DNA of 7,780 nucleotides, from assembly GCA_041601535.1 (NCBI GenBank), contig JBFIHZ010000187.1, positions 1 to 7,780 on the forward strand. Direction: 5' to 3'. The stretch comes from JBFIHZ01 sp041601535 (GTDB taxonomy: Bacteria > Pseudomonadota > Gammaproteobacteria > Xanthomonadales > SZUA-36). Position numbers and translations under genes: made by a program. Each line of letters begins with the position of its first letter. Position 1 is the stretch's first letter. The notes under the pieces are model-generated. The model ran no database searches. It was given only the letters and a program-made list of their open reading frames with translations, and was not told the DNA's origin. Shown here one piece after another: positions 1 to 5,701 of the stretch.

Positions 1-180
1 GGCAATGCGATGCTGCAATTTGCCATCGTCGGTCAGCAGCAGCAATCCTTCGCTGTCGCGGTCCAGCCGGCCGGCCGGATACACGCCGGGCAGGTCAATA
101 AAGTCCGCCAGCGTGGGGCGGCCCTGCGCGTCACTGAACTGACTGAGCACGCCCCAGGGCTTGTTGAACAGAATCAACAT
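1..180 (-). CDS. rluE: 23S rRNA pseudouridine synthase, RluE type (5' part only)
   Basis: This is the N-terminal 60 residues of an RsuA/RluE-family pseudouridine synthase; the rest lies beyond the left edge. In E. coli RluE converts U2457 of 23S rRNA to pseudouridine. The protein opens with MLILFNKPWGVLSQFSD and continues to the family's catalytic block GRLDRDSEGLLLLTDDG (about residues 38-54), which contains the catalytic Asp (LDRD). It starts directly with the catalytic domain and has no S4 RNA-binding domain, as in RluE and unlike RsuA or RluB. The start is well fixed, because an in-frame TGA lies two codons upstream of the ATG. The Shine-Dalgarno is weak (GAG about 5 nt upstream). It follows algC by 35 bases on the same strand, so it is probably co-transcribed. 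The family is certain; the RluE assignment rests on the N-terminal part alone. Confidence 0.88.
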   Translation of the reverse strand, partial: MLILFNKPWGVLSQFSDAQGRPTLADFIDLPGVYPAGRLDRDSEGLLLLTDDGKLQHRIA

Positions 181-215
181 GCCCGCTCAGCAAATCAACC
201 ACGGTGGGGCTGCCG

Positions 216-2699
216 TCAGAATGGCAGCTCAAGGTCCGGGTTAATGGCCAGCATGCGCGATCGGAACACATTCTTGATGCGCTCCAGCGCCTGCTTGGTT
301 TCGGCGTCGAAACGCACCACCAGGATAGGCGTGGTATTGGATGCCCGTACCAGGCCCCAGCCATCCTCGAAATCGGCCCGCACCCCGTCGATTTTGCTGA
401 CCTTGGCATCTTCAAACCGCGCCTGTGCCTGGAACTGATCGATAAAGGCGTGATTCTCACCTTCCTGCATGTGTACCTTGAGTTCGGGCGTGCTGTAACT
501 GGTGGGTAATGCGTTGAGGATGGCTTCCGGCGGTGCTTCGGCACCGGCCAGGATTTCCAGCAATCGGGCTGCGGCATAAATGCCATCATCCACGCCGTAC
601 CAGCGTTCACCGAAAAAGAAGTGCCCGCTCATTTCACCGGCAAACGGTGAGTCGATTTCTTTCATGCGCGCCTTGATCAGCGAATGGCCGGTCTTGTACA
701 TCACCGGGTTGCCGCCGGCTTCCTTGATCACCTTGGCCAGGTGGCCAGTGCATTTGACGTCATAAATAATGGTGGCACCGGGAACGCGGTCCAGCACATC
801 CATCGCCAGCAACATCATGATGCGGTCTGCATAAATGATGGAACCGCCCAGCGTCACCACGCCGAGTCGGTCGGCATCGCCATCCAGCGCCAGGCCCAGA
901 TCAGCGTCCATCAGGCGTACCGATTCAATCAGATCCTTCAGGTTTTCCGGGTCGCTGGGGTCTGGATGGTGGTTCGGGAAGGTGCCATCCACTTCGTCAA
1001 ACAGTGGCAGCACCTCGGCGCCAATATCGCGCAGCACATCCGCTGCGCACACGCCGCCAATGCCGTTGCCACAATCGATTACCACACGCAGCGGGCGGTC
1101 CAGCTGGATATCGCTCTTGATGCGCTCGCGGTATTGCGGAATGACATCCTTGTGTTCCACGCTGCCTTCACCCACGCGGTAGTCCGCCTCGGTAATGCGC
1201 CGGTAAATGTCGCTGATCTGCGTGCCGTACAGGGTGTCACCAGCCACCATGATCTTGAAGCCGTTGTAATCCGGCGGATTGTGGCTGCCCGTTATCATCA
1301 CGCCCGAACCGGCTGCCATTTCGTGTGCCGCGTAATACAGCACGCCGGTTGGTACCGCACCAATGTCCAGCACATCACAGCCACTGGCTGTGATGCCCTC
1401 AATCATGCCATCAACCAGGCCCGGACCCGACAGGCGGCCATCACGTGCCACCACCACCGGACCGGCGTTCTTTTCCAGCGCCAGGGTGCCCAGCACCTGC
1501 CCCACCTGGGCGGCCACACCGGCATCCAGCGTTTTACCCACGATGCCGCGGATGTCATAGGCGCGGAAGATTTCCGCGGTAAGTTCTACCGGTTCTGTAT
1601 CCATTGCTTTAGTCCTGTGGCGCTGCTTGATGTCATAACGCAAGCGCATCGGTGGCGGATCGGCTTGCTCGGAGGCGGCAGGCGGATCCTCAGCCATGCG
1701 TGCGGGTGTTCTGGCCTGCCCGGCGGGCTCGGGTGGTTGCGGCGGCTGTTGTCCGAAATCGGCTTCCGCTGTGCTTTCGGGCTCCTCGCGCACGGCTGTG
1801 GCAATGGAAGTGTCAGCTTTCGCCTCGGCCTTGTCGGGCCGCGTGCGCGGGTGCGCCGCGTCCCAGGCCTTGCTCTGGCGATACAGAAAAACAGTGGCCA
1901 GTAACATCAGGGAACCCAGCACCAGAGCCACCAGCGCCATCGAACCACTGAGGAAATCGGCATGCCTGGCGACCGGAATCTCCAGCCGGAACAGGGTTCC
2001 TGCCACGGCCATGCGTTCGGGTACCTGGCCTGCGATGTTCAACTCGCCCCGCTGCTTGAGTACGGTGGGCGATTGCCGGCCATTGTACTGCGTCAGGCTG
2101 ATGTAATGACTGGCTGACATGTCCGGATTGAAACGTGAACGGATGAACTCCGGATCCAGGTGAACCACCAGGTAAGCCACCACCTCGTCGCCCTGCTTGA
2201 TCGCCGTGGCGTCAACCAGTTGCGCGGGCTGCAGGCTGCCGTGCATCTGCAGCGGCGGGTTCAGTCCTTTCTGCGCCATAAACAACATGTCCAGCAGGGC
2301 AAAACCGGCCGCGCTGGCGGCAGGGTCAAATTGTTCCAGCGCCGGGTCTACCAGATCCACCGACTGGATTTCCGGAATACGGCCCGACATGTACTGCTGC
2401 AGATCGTTGAGGCGCTGCGGATTTTCAACTGCCTGAATTGCCAGCTGATGCACCTGGTCATCGTCCAGCAGCTGTTGCAGCAATGATGCGATTTCCGACA
2501 CCCGGGTGACCGCCTCCTGGCTCTCCTCCAGCGAATTGCTGGCCAGCCGCCGGCCGTTGAGATCGGATACGAGCAGCCACAAGGTGACGCCGATGATGGT
2601 AATGGCCACCAGCGCCATCAGGATCAAAAGACGTATATCCACGTGCCGGTCGCCGACCGTGGCCAGGATTTCTTTGCACTTTGCTTTCAGATCGATCAT
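216..2699 (-). CDS. algC: Phosphomannomutase/phosphoglucomutase AlgC with membrane-anchored N-terminal domain
   Basis: 827 residues. The C-terminal 462 residues (366-827) are a complete AlgC enzyme, which interconverts mannose-6-P/mannose-1-P and glucose-6-P/glucose-1-P for alginate, LPS and other polysaccharides. Visible motifs are the phosphoserine loop TGSHNPPDYNG (Ser472), the Mg2+ loop DGDADR (Asp606, 608, 610), the sugar-binding loop GEMSG (Glu689, Ser691) and the phosphate-binding RASNTTP (Arg785). Each sits one residue below the classic 463-residue Pseudomonas numbering once the extension is removed. The extension has a membrane helix at about 24-44, a roughly 210-residue presumably periplasmic domain, a second helix at about 254-273, and a Pro/Ala/Glu-rich linker at about 275-365. 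Long AlgC forms of this design are known in Pseudomonas relatives. The ATG at 2699 is preferred over the in-frame TTG at 2705 because GAGG lies 7 nt before the ATG but only about 2 nt before the TTG. It follows dut on the same strand. Confidence 0.95.
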   Translation of the reverse strand: MIDLKAKCKEILATVGDRHVDIRLLILMALVAITIIGVTLWLLVSDLNGRRLASNSLEESQEAVTRVSEIASLLQQLLDDDQVHQLAIQAVENPQRLNDLQQYMSGRIPEIQSVDLVDPALEQFDPAASAAGFALLDMLFMAQKGLNPPLQMHGSLQPAQLVDATAIKQGDEVVAYLVVHLDPEFIRSRFNPDMSASHYISLTQYNGRQSPTVLKQRGELNIAGQVPERMAVAGTLFRLEIPVARHADFLSGSMALVALVLGSLMLLATVFLYRQSKAWDAAHPRTRPDKAEAKADTSIATAVREEPESTAEADFGQQPPQPPEPAGQARTPARMAEDPPAASEQADPPPMRLRYDIKQRHRTKAMDTEPVELTAEIFRAYDIRGIVGKTLDAGVAAQVGQVLGTLALEKNAGPVVVARDGRLSGPGLVDGMIEGITASGCDVLDIGAVPTGVLYYAAHEMAAGSGVMITGSHNPPDYNGFKIMVAGDTLYGTQISDIYRRITEADYRVGEGSVEHKDVIPQYRERIKSDIQLDRPLRVVIDCGNGIGGVCAADVLRDIGAEVLPLFDEVDGTFPNHHPDPSDPENLKDLIESVRLMDADLGLALDGDADRLGVVTLGGSIIYADRIMMLLAMDVLDRVPGATIIYDVKCTGHLAKVIKEAGGNPVMYKTGHSLIKARMKEIDSPFAGEMSGHFFFGERWYGVDDGIYAAARLLEILAGAEAPPEAILNALPTSYSTPELKVHMQEGENHAFIDQFQAQARFEDAKVSKIDGVRADFEDGWGLVRASNTTPILVVRFDAETKQALERIKNVFRSRMLAINPDLELPF
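1605..1617 (-). promoter_or_regulatory. Possible internal ribosome binding site for a short soluble AlgC
   Basis: Inside algC, CAGGA (1613-1617 on the minus strand) lies 8 nt before an in-frame ATG at 1604. This is good Shine-Dalgarno spacing. The ATG begins MDTEPVELTAEIFRAYDIRG, exactly where the classic 463-residue soluble AlgC begins. Internal initiation here would make a 462-residue soluble enzyme besides the membrane-bound form. That the site is used is inference. Confidence 0.35.
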
Positions 2700-2706
2700 T
2701 CCCAAT

Positions 2707-2710
2707 CCTC
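2707..2710 (-). promoter_or_regulatory. algC ribosome binding site
   Basis: GAGG on the minus strand, 7 nt before the ATG at 2699. It decides between that ATG and the TTG two codons upstream, which would sit almost on top of it. It directly follows the T-run of the hairpin at 2711-2735. Confidence 0.6.
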
Positions 2711-2735
2711 AAAAAATGCCGCTTCCCCAGGCATC
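2711..2735 (-). terminator. Terminator-like hairpin between dut and algC
   Basis: Reading the minus strand, GATGCC (2730-2735) can pair with GGCATT (2715-2720) around a 9-nt loop. This is five Watson-Crick pairs plus one G-T wobble. A run of six T follows, overlapping the right arm. The shape is that of a short intrinsic terminator for dut, but it lies only about 10 nt before the algC ATG with the Shine-Dalgarno immediately after it. Any algC transcript starting upstream must therefore read through it. It could be a partial terminator, an attenuator or chance; the stem is short. Confidence 0.35.
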
Positions 2736-2815
2736 GGCTGCGTAAAGCGCCAGGTTTGTTTCACTCTATTCGCTGTTCGATTCACCCGCCGGCGAAACCA
2801 CCGGATGCCAGCACA

Positions 2816-3271
2816 TCAACCGCTGCCGGTGTGACCGAACCCTCCTTCGCCGCGGTCGGACGTTTCGAACTCATCCACCAACTGCCACTGGGTTCTGATC
2901 ACCGGCAGAAACACCAGTTGGGCAATACGGTCACCGGGCTGGACAGCGAATGCTTCAGCCGAGCGGTTCCAGCACGACACAAATACCTGGCCCTGATAAT
3001 CGCTGTCGATCAGGCCCACCAGGTTGCCCAGCACGATACCGTGCTTATGTCCCAGACCAGACCGAGGCAGGATAACGGCAGCCAGGCCACTGTCACCCAT
3101 GTGCATGGCGAAACCGGTGGGTATCAGGCGGGTTTCTCCCGCGGCGATGCTGATGGGTTCGTCCAGGCAGGCCCGCAGATCCATGCCCGCGGAACCCGGA
3201 GTCGCGTAGTCGGGTAATGGAAATTCCTTGCCCAGGCGGGAATCCATGGCTTTGATCTGTATCGGTTTCAA
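2816..3271 (-). CDS. dut: Deoxyuridine 5'-triphosphate nucleotidohydrolase (dUTPase)
   Basis: This is a trimeric-type dUTPase, which hydrolyses dUTP to dUMP and pyrophosphate, keeping uracil out of DNA and supplying the dTMP pathway. All five family motifs are present in order: PGSAGMDLRA (about 25-34), LPRSGLG (68-74), GNLVGLIDSDYQG (82-94, with the catalytic Asp at about 89), DRIAQLV (114-120) and the C-terminal arm RGEGGFGHTGSG (140-151). The TTG start gives 151 residues, the E. coli length. Its first 17 residues align without gaps with E. coli Dut (MKPIQIKAMDSRLGKEF against MKKIDVKILDPRVGKEF). An AGGGA lies about 10 nt upstream. A GTG at 3289 would add six residues but has no comparable Shine-Dalgarno; an ATG at 3291 runs straight into a stop. 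dut diverges from radC and precedes algC by 116 bases, as in Pseudomonas. Confidence 0.95.
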   Translation of the reverse strand: MKPIQIKAMDSRLGKEFPLPDYATPGSAGMDLRACLDEPISIAAGETRLIPTGFAMHMGDSGLAAVILPRSGLGHKHGIVLGNLVGLIDSDYQGQVFVSCWNRSAEAFAVQPGDRIAQLVFLPVIRTQWQLVDEFETSDRGEGGFGHTGSG

Positions 3272-3322
3272 TGGTCTGTCGTCCCTCACATGCCCATTCA
3301 GTTGCAGCGTTTAATCCAGACA

Positions 3323-3331
3323 ATGATAACA
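3323..3331 (-). promoter_or_regulatory. Possible extended -10 promoter for dut
   Basis: On the minus strand this reads TGTTATCAT, which matches the extended -10 pattern TGnTATAAT at all but one position. It is about 50 nt upstream of the dut start. I see no good -35 box at the expected distance, which extended -10 promoters can do without. The call is tentative. Confidence 0.25.
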
Positions 3332-3489
3332 ACACTGTATGCCGAAAGCTTCCGCCCGCTGTCACCGGCAATCAGGGCGCTGCGGCACGGCCGGATACTA
3401 GCCAAAAGACTACACCACTTCGGGTCAATCTTCGCTACCGGCCACCGGCCGGCCCCCCCACACTGGATTCCACACCCGGAGACCAGGCG

Positions 3490-4158
3490 ATGAAAACCGC
3501 AGGCAAGACCCTGTCACCCAGGGAAAAATTGCAATGTCATGGCATTGGCGCACTAAGCGACCCCGAACTGCTGGCCATTCTGCTCCGCACCGGGGTTAAT
3601 GCCGTGCCGGTGGTCGACCTGGCCGGACAGCTGTTGCAGCATTTCGGCGGCTTGCGCGCACTGCTGCGCGCCCAGCCGGACGACCTGCAGCAGTGTTACG
3701 GCCTGGGCCCGGTAAAGGCGGGTCAGCTGGCCGCCGTGCTGGAGCTGTCCCGCCGCTACCTGAAGGAAACACTGGTGCGGGGCGCGCCCCTGGAAAGCCC
3801 CGCCGCCACCGAGCAATACCTGAAGTCTGTATTGCGCGACCACCCGCACGAGGTGTTTGCCTGCCTGTTCCTGGATACACGGCACCGCGTGATCGCCTAT
3901 GAAGAATTATTCCATGGCACCATAGACGGGGCCACCGTCTACCCCAGGGTGGTGGCGGAAAAGGCCCTGAAACACGGTGCCGCCGCGCTGATTGCGGCCC
4001 ACAATCACCCGTCCGGCATTGGCGAGCCCAGCCTGGCCGACCAGGCCATTACCCGCCGGCTGAAAGAGGCGCTGGCGCTGCTGGACATCCGTCTGCTGGA
4101 CCACTTTGTGGTCGGCGATGGCACACCCGTTTCCATGGCATCCCGTGGCCTGATATGA
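3490..4158 (+). CDS. radC: RadC family protein (MPN/JAMM domain)
   Basis: 222 residues, the same length as E. coli RadC. An N-terminal helix-hairpin-helix-like region (about 20-85, including GLGPVKAGQL) is followed by an MPN/JAMM metalloprotease-like domain (about 105-222). The metal-site pattern is intact: Glu138/139 in YEELFHG, then HNHPSGIGEPSLAD, giving His171, His173, Ser181 and Asp184 (HxHx7SxxD). Despite its name, RadC has no settled role in DNA repair, and family members are found both in core genomes and on mobile elements. The ATG at 3490 is chosen because GGAG (3478-3481) lies 8 nt upstream and the length fits; the reading frame stays open further upstream, but that part has no family similarity. 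It diverges from dut and precedes the rpmB promoter. It lies in the usual gammaproteobacterial radC-rpmB-rpmG cluster, so this is the core copy. Confidence 0.95.
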   Translation: MKTAGKTLSPREKLQCHGIGALSDPELLAILLRTGVNAVPVVDLAGQLLQHFGGLRALLRAQPDDLQQCYGLGPVKAGQLAAVLELSRRYLKETLVRGAPLESPAATEQYLKSVLRDHPHEVFACLFLDTRHRVIAYEELFHGTIDGATVYPRVVAEKALKHGAAALIAAHNHPSGIGEPSLADQAITRRLKEALALLDIRLLDHFVVGDGTPVSMASRGLI

Positions 4159-4192
4159 TTCGGGCCGCAGCCGGCGGGCGCATGGAAATTAC

Positions 4193-4221
4193 TTGCATCC
4201 CTCCTCCGCATAAGGTATAAA
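4193..4221 (+). promoter_or_regulatory. Promoter of the rpmB-rpmG operon
   Basis: TTGCAT (4193-4198), a 17-nt spacer and TATAAA (4216-4221) form a sigma-70-type promoter. The -10 matches consensus at five of six positions, while the -35 keeps mainly TTG. The bases right after the -10 (GTGCGGC) are GC-rich, as in stringently controlled ribosomal promoters. The predicted leader before the rpmB start is about 35 nt. Confidence 0.6.
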
Positions 4222-4264
4222 GTGCGGCTGATTTTCTCCAAGAACACAATGAACGGGAACCCTC

Positions 4265-4501
4265 ATGTCCAGAGTTTGCCAGGTCACCGGTAAAGGCCCA
4301 ATGTCCGGTAACAACGTGTCGCACTCAAATATCAAGAGCAAGCGACGTTTTCTGCCCAATCTTCACAGCCACCGTTTCTGGGTGGAAAGTGAAAATCGCT
4401 GGGTAAAACTGCGTGTGTCTACCAAGGGCCTGCGCATCATCGACAAAAAAGGTATCGATTCGGTGCTGAGCGATATGCGCTCACGCGGCGAAAAGGTGTA
4501 A
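4265..4501 (+). CDS. rpmB: 50S ribosomal protein L28
   Basis: 78 residues, identical in length to E. coli L28, a protein of the large ribosomal subunit. It begins MSRVCQVTGKGPMSGNNVSH and has the expected basic segment (IKSKRRFLPNLHSHRFW) and the C-terminal GLRIIDKKGIDSVLSDMR. It has one Cys and none of the paired CxxC motifs of zinc-binding L28 forms, so it is the zinc-independent type. A GGGA about 8 nt upstream of the ATG is a modest Shine-Dalgarno. It is the first gene of a two-gene operon with rpmG, from the promoter at 4193-4221 to the terminator at 4699-4728. The rpmB stop codon overlaps the rpmG Shine-Dalgarno. Confidence 0.98.
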   Translation: MSRVCQVTGKGPMSGNNVSHSNIKSKRRFLPNLHSHRFWVESENRWVKLRVSTKGLRIIDKKGIDSVLSDMRSRGEKV

Positions 4502-4505
4502 GGAG
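4499..4505 (+). promoter_or_regulatory. rpmG ribosome binding site overlapping the rpmB stop
   Basis: TAAGGAG, a near-perfect Shine-Dalgarno, is placed 6 nt before the rpmG ATG. Its first three bases are the rpmB stop codon. Ribosomes finishing L28 therefore end on the rpmG binding site, which suggests coupled translation. Confidence 0.7.
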
Positions 4506-4511
4506 CAGATC

Positions 4512-4679
4512 ATGGCCAAGAGCGCACGCGACAAGATCCGCCTGAATTCCTCAGCAGGAACCGGGCACTTCTATACCACGGATAAAAACAAGAAGAACAC
4601 GCCGGAAAAAATGGAAATGAAAAAATACGATCCGGTAGTGCGCAAGCACGTCATCTACAAAGAAGGCAAAATAAAATAA
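4512..4679 (+). CDS. rpmG: 50S ribosomal protein L33
   Basis: 55 residues, the E. coli length. The sequence runs MAKSARDKIRLNSSAGTGHF, then YTTDKKNKKNTPEKMEMKKY, and ends DPVVRKHVIYKEGKIK. It matches E. coli L33 closely, including the SSAGTGHFYTT and DPVVR-HVIYKE blocks. There are no Cys residues, so this is the zinc-free L33 type. It is a component of the large ribosomal subunit near the E site. The start is firm: TAAGGAG lies 6 nt upstream. It is co-transcribed with rpmB (10 bases between the rpmB stop and this ATG) and followed 20 bases later by an intrinsic terminator. Confidence 0.98.
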   Translation: MAKSARDKIRLNSSAGTGHFYTTDKNKKNTPEKMEMKKYDPVVRKHVIYKEGKIK

Positions 4680-4698
4680 TTACAGCCCCATATGTAGC

Positions 4699-4728
4699 AA
4701 AAGCCCACCTTTTGGTGGGCTTTTTTTT
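4699..4728 (+). terminator. Intrinsic terminator of rpmB-rpmG
   Basis: AAAAGCCCACC (4699-4709) pairs perfectly with GGTGGGCTTTT (4714-4724) around a TTTT loop, and eight T in a row run from 4721 to 4728. This is a textbook Rho-independent terminator. The A-run in the left arm also gives a T-run on the opposite strand, so it could work in both directions. It separates the ribosomal protein operon from mutM. Confidence 0.95.
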
Positions 4729-4847
4729 GCCTGCGCCACGCATTCTGCCTCGCTACGCCCCCCTATGACTGGAGCGGGTTTCCCTGCACGAACAAAACCG
4801 ACATACTGATACTCCGCCATCGCCGCCCAAATGCACCCGAGATTACC

Positions 4848-5660
4848 TTGCCCGAATTACCCGAAGTAGAAACCACCATGCGCGGCATCCAGCCCGCTTT
4901 GCTGGGACGCGTGGTGCGGCGGGTACGGGTCCGTAACCCCAGCCTGCGCTGGCCGGTACCGCCGGAGGTGCAGCAAATCTGCGGGCAAACCGTGCAGCAG
5001 CTGCAGCGGCGCGCCAAGTACATCCTGATCGAGGGTGAATCCGGCGGCCTGATGTGCCATCTCGGCATGTCCGGATCACTGCGTATTTGCGATGCCGATG
5101 CGGTGCCACGCAAGCACGACCATTTTGACCTGGTGACCGACCACGGCCAGTGCATCCGCTTTCACGACCCGCGCCGTTTCGGTGCCCTGTTGTGGTGGGA
5201 TCCGCCGTACCAGCAACACCCGCTGTTGCGACATCTCGGACCGGAACCGCTGTCTGATGCATTTGATGGCGACTACCTGTGGCAGCGCTCGCGCGGCCTC
5301 AAGGTGGCGGTGAAAAACTACATTATGAATGGCAAAACCGTGGTGGGGGTGGGCAATATTTACGCATCCGAAGCGCTATTCATGGCCGGCATTCACCCCA
5401 CCCGCGCTGCCGGCCGCATCGCGAAACCCCGCTACCATGGGCTGGCCATGGCCATCAAGGACGTTCTGGCACGCGCCATCCGGCAAGGCGGAACCACCCT
5501 GCGTGATTTTCTCAACAGCTCCGGTGAGCCCGGCTATTTTGCCCAGGAACTGCTGGTCTACGACCGCGAGAACAAGGCTTGCTTCCAGTGCCAGGCACCG
5601 GTGCGGCGGCAGGTAATCGGCCAACGTTCGAGTTATTATTGTCCCCGGTGCCAGCGCTGA
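4848..5660 (+). CDS. mutM: Formamidopyrimidine-DNA glycosylase (Fpg/MutM)
   Basis: 270 residues (E. coli 269). This bifunctional base-excision repair enzyme removes 8-oxoguanine and formamidopyrimidines and cleaves the abasic strand. The N-terminus PELPEVETTMRGI carries the nucleophilic Pro and the catalytic Glu. Lys57 (RRAKYIL) is the conserved active-site lysine. The void-filling HLGMSGSLR (71-79) and DPRRFG (107-112) loops are present, as is the helix-two-turn-helix segment GVGNIYASEALF (167-178). A C-terminal zinc finger has Cys245, 248, 265 and 268 (Cx2C-x16-Cx2C), with the conserved Arg (GQRSSYYC) just before the last pair. The start is TTG. No in-frame ATG lies nearby, and the chemistry needs Pro directly after the removed Met, so this codon is fixed despite a weak GAG Shine-Dalgarno. 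It stands behind the rpmB-rpmG terminator, so it needs its own promoter, which I could not identify convincingly. Confidence 0.96.
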   Translation: MPELPEVETTMRGIQPALLGRVVRRVRVRNPSLRWPVPPEVQQICGQTVQQLQRRAKYILIEGESGGLMCHLGMSGSLRICDADAVPRKHDHFDLVTDHGQCIRFHDPRRFGALLWWDPPYQQHPLLRHLGPEPLSDAFDGDYLWQRSRGLKVAVKNYIMNGKTVVGVGNIYASEALFMAGIHPTRAAGRIAKPRYHGLAMAIKDVLARAIRQGGTTLRDFLNSSGEPGYFAQELLVYDRENKACFQCQAPVRRQVIGQRSSYYCPRCQR

Positions 5661-5701
5661 TGGCCCGCCCCGGTTTAACCATCTGATCCAGGAATCCAGT
5701 C

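Noticed and set aside
209..228. Perfect 6-bp hairpin (GCTGCC/GGCAGC, 8-nt loop) over the algC stop codon
   Set aside because: No T-run follows on the minus strand and rluE starts just after. It may be chance, and I cannot support a terminator.
684..1904. Long open frame (406 codons) on the plus strand opposite algC
   Set aside because: It lies wholly antisense to the conserved AlgC coding region. Its translation is rich in His, Ala and Arg with no domain, typical of a shadow frame in GC-rich coding DNA.
2700..2705. TTG at 2705 as the algC start
   Set aside because: GAGG would lie only about 2 nt from it, while the ATG at 2699 has ideal spacing.
3093..3493. Small open frames around the dut-radC junction on both strands
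   Set aside because: They are out of frame with dut and radC, show no CoaBC or other family similarity, and have no good ribosome binding site.
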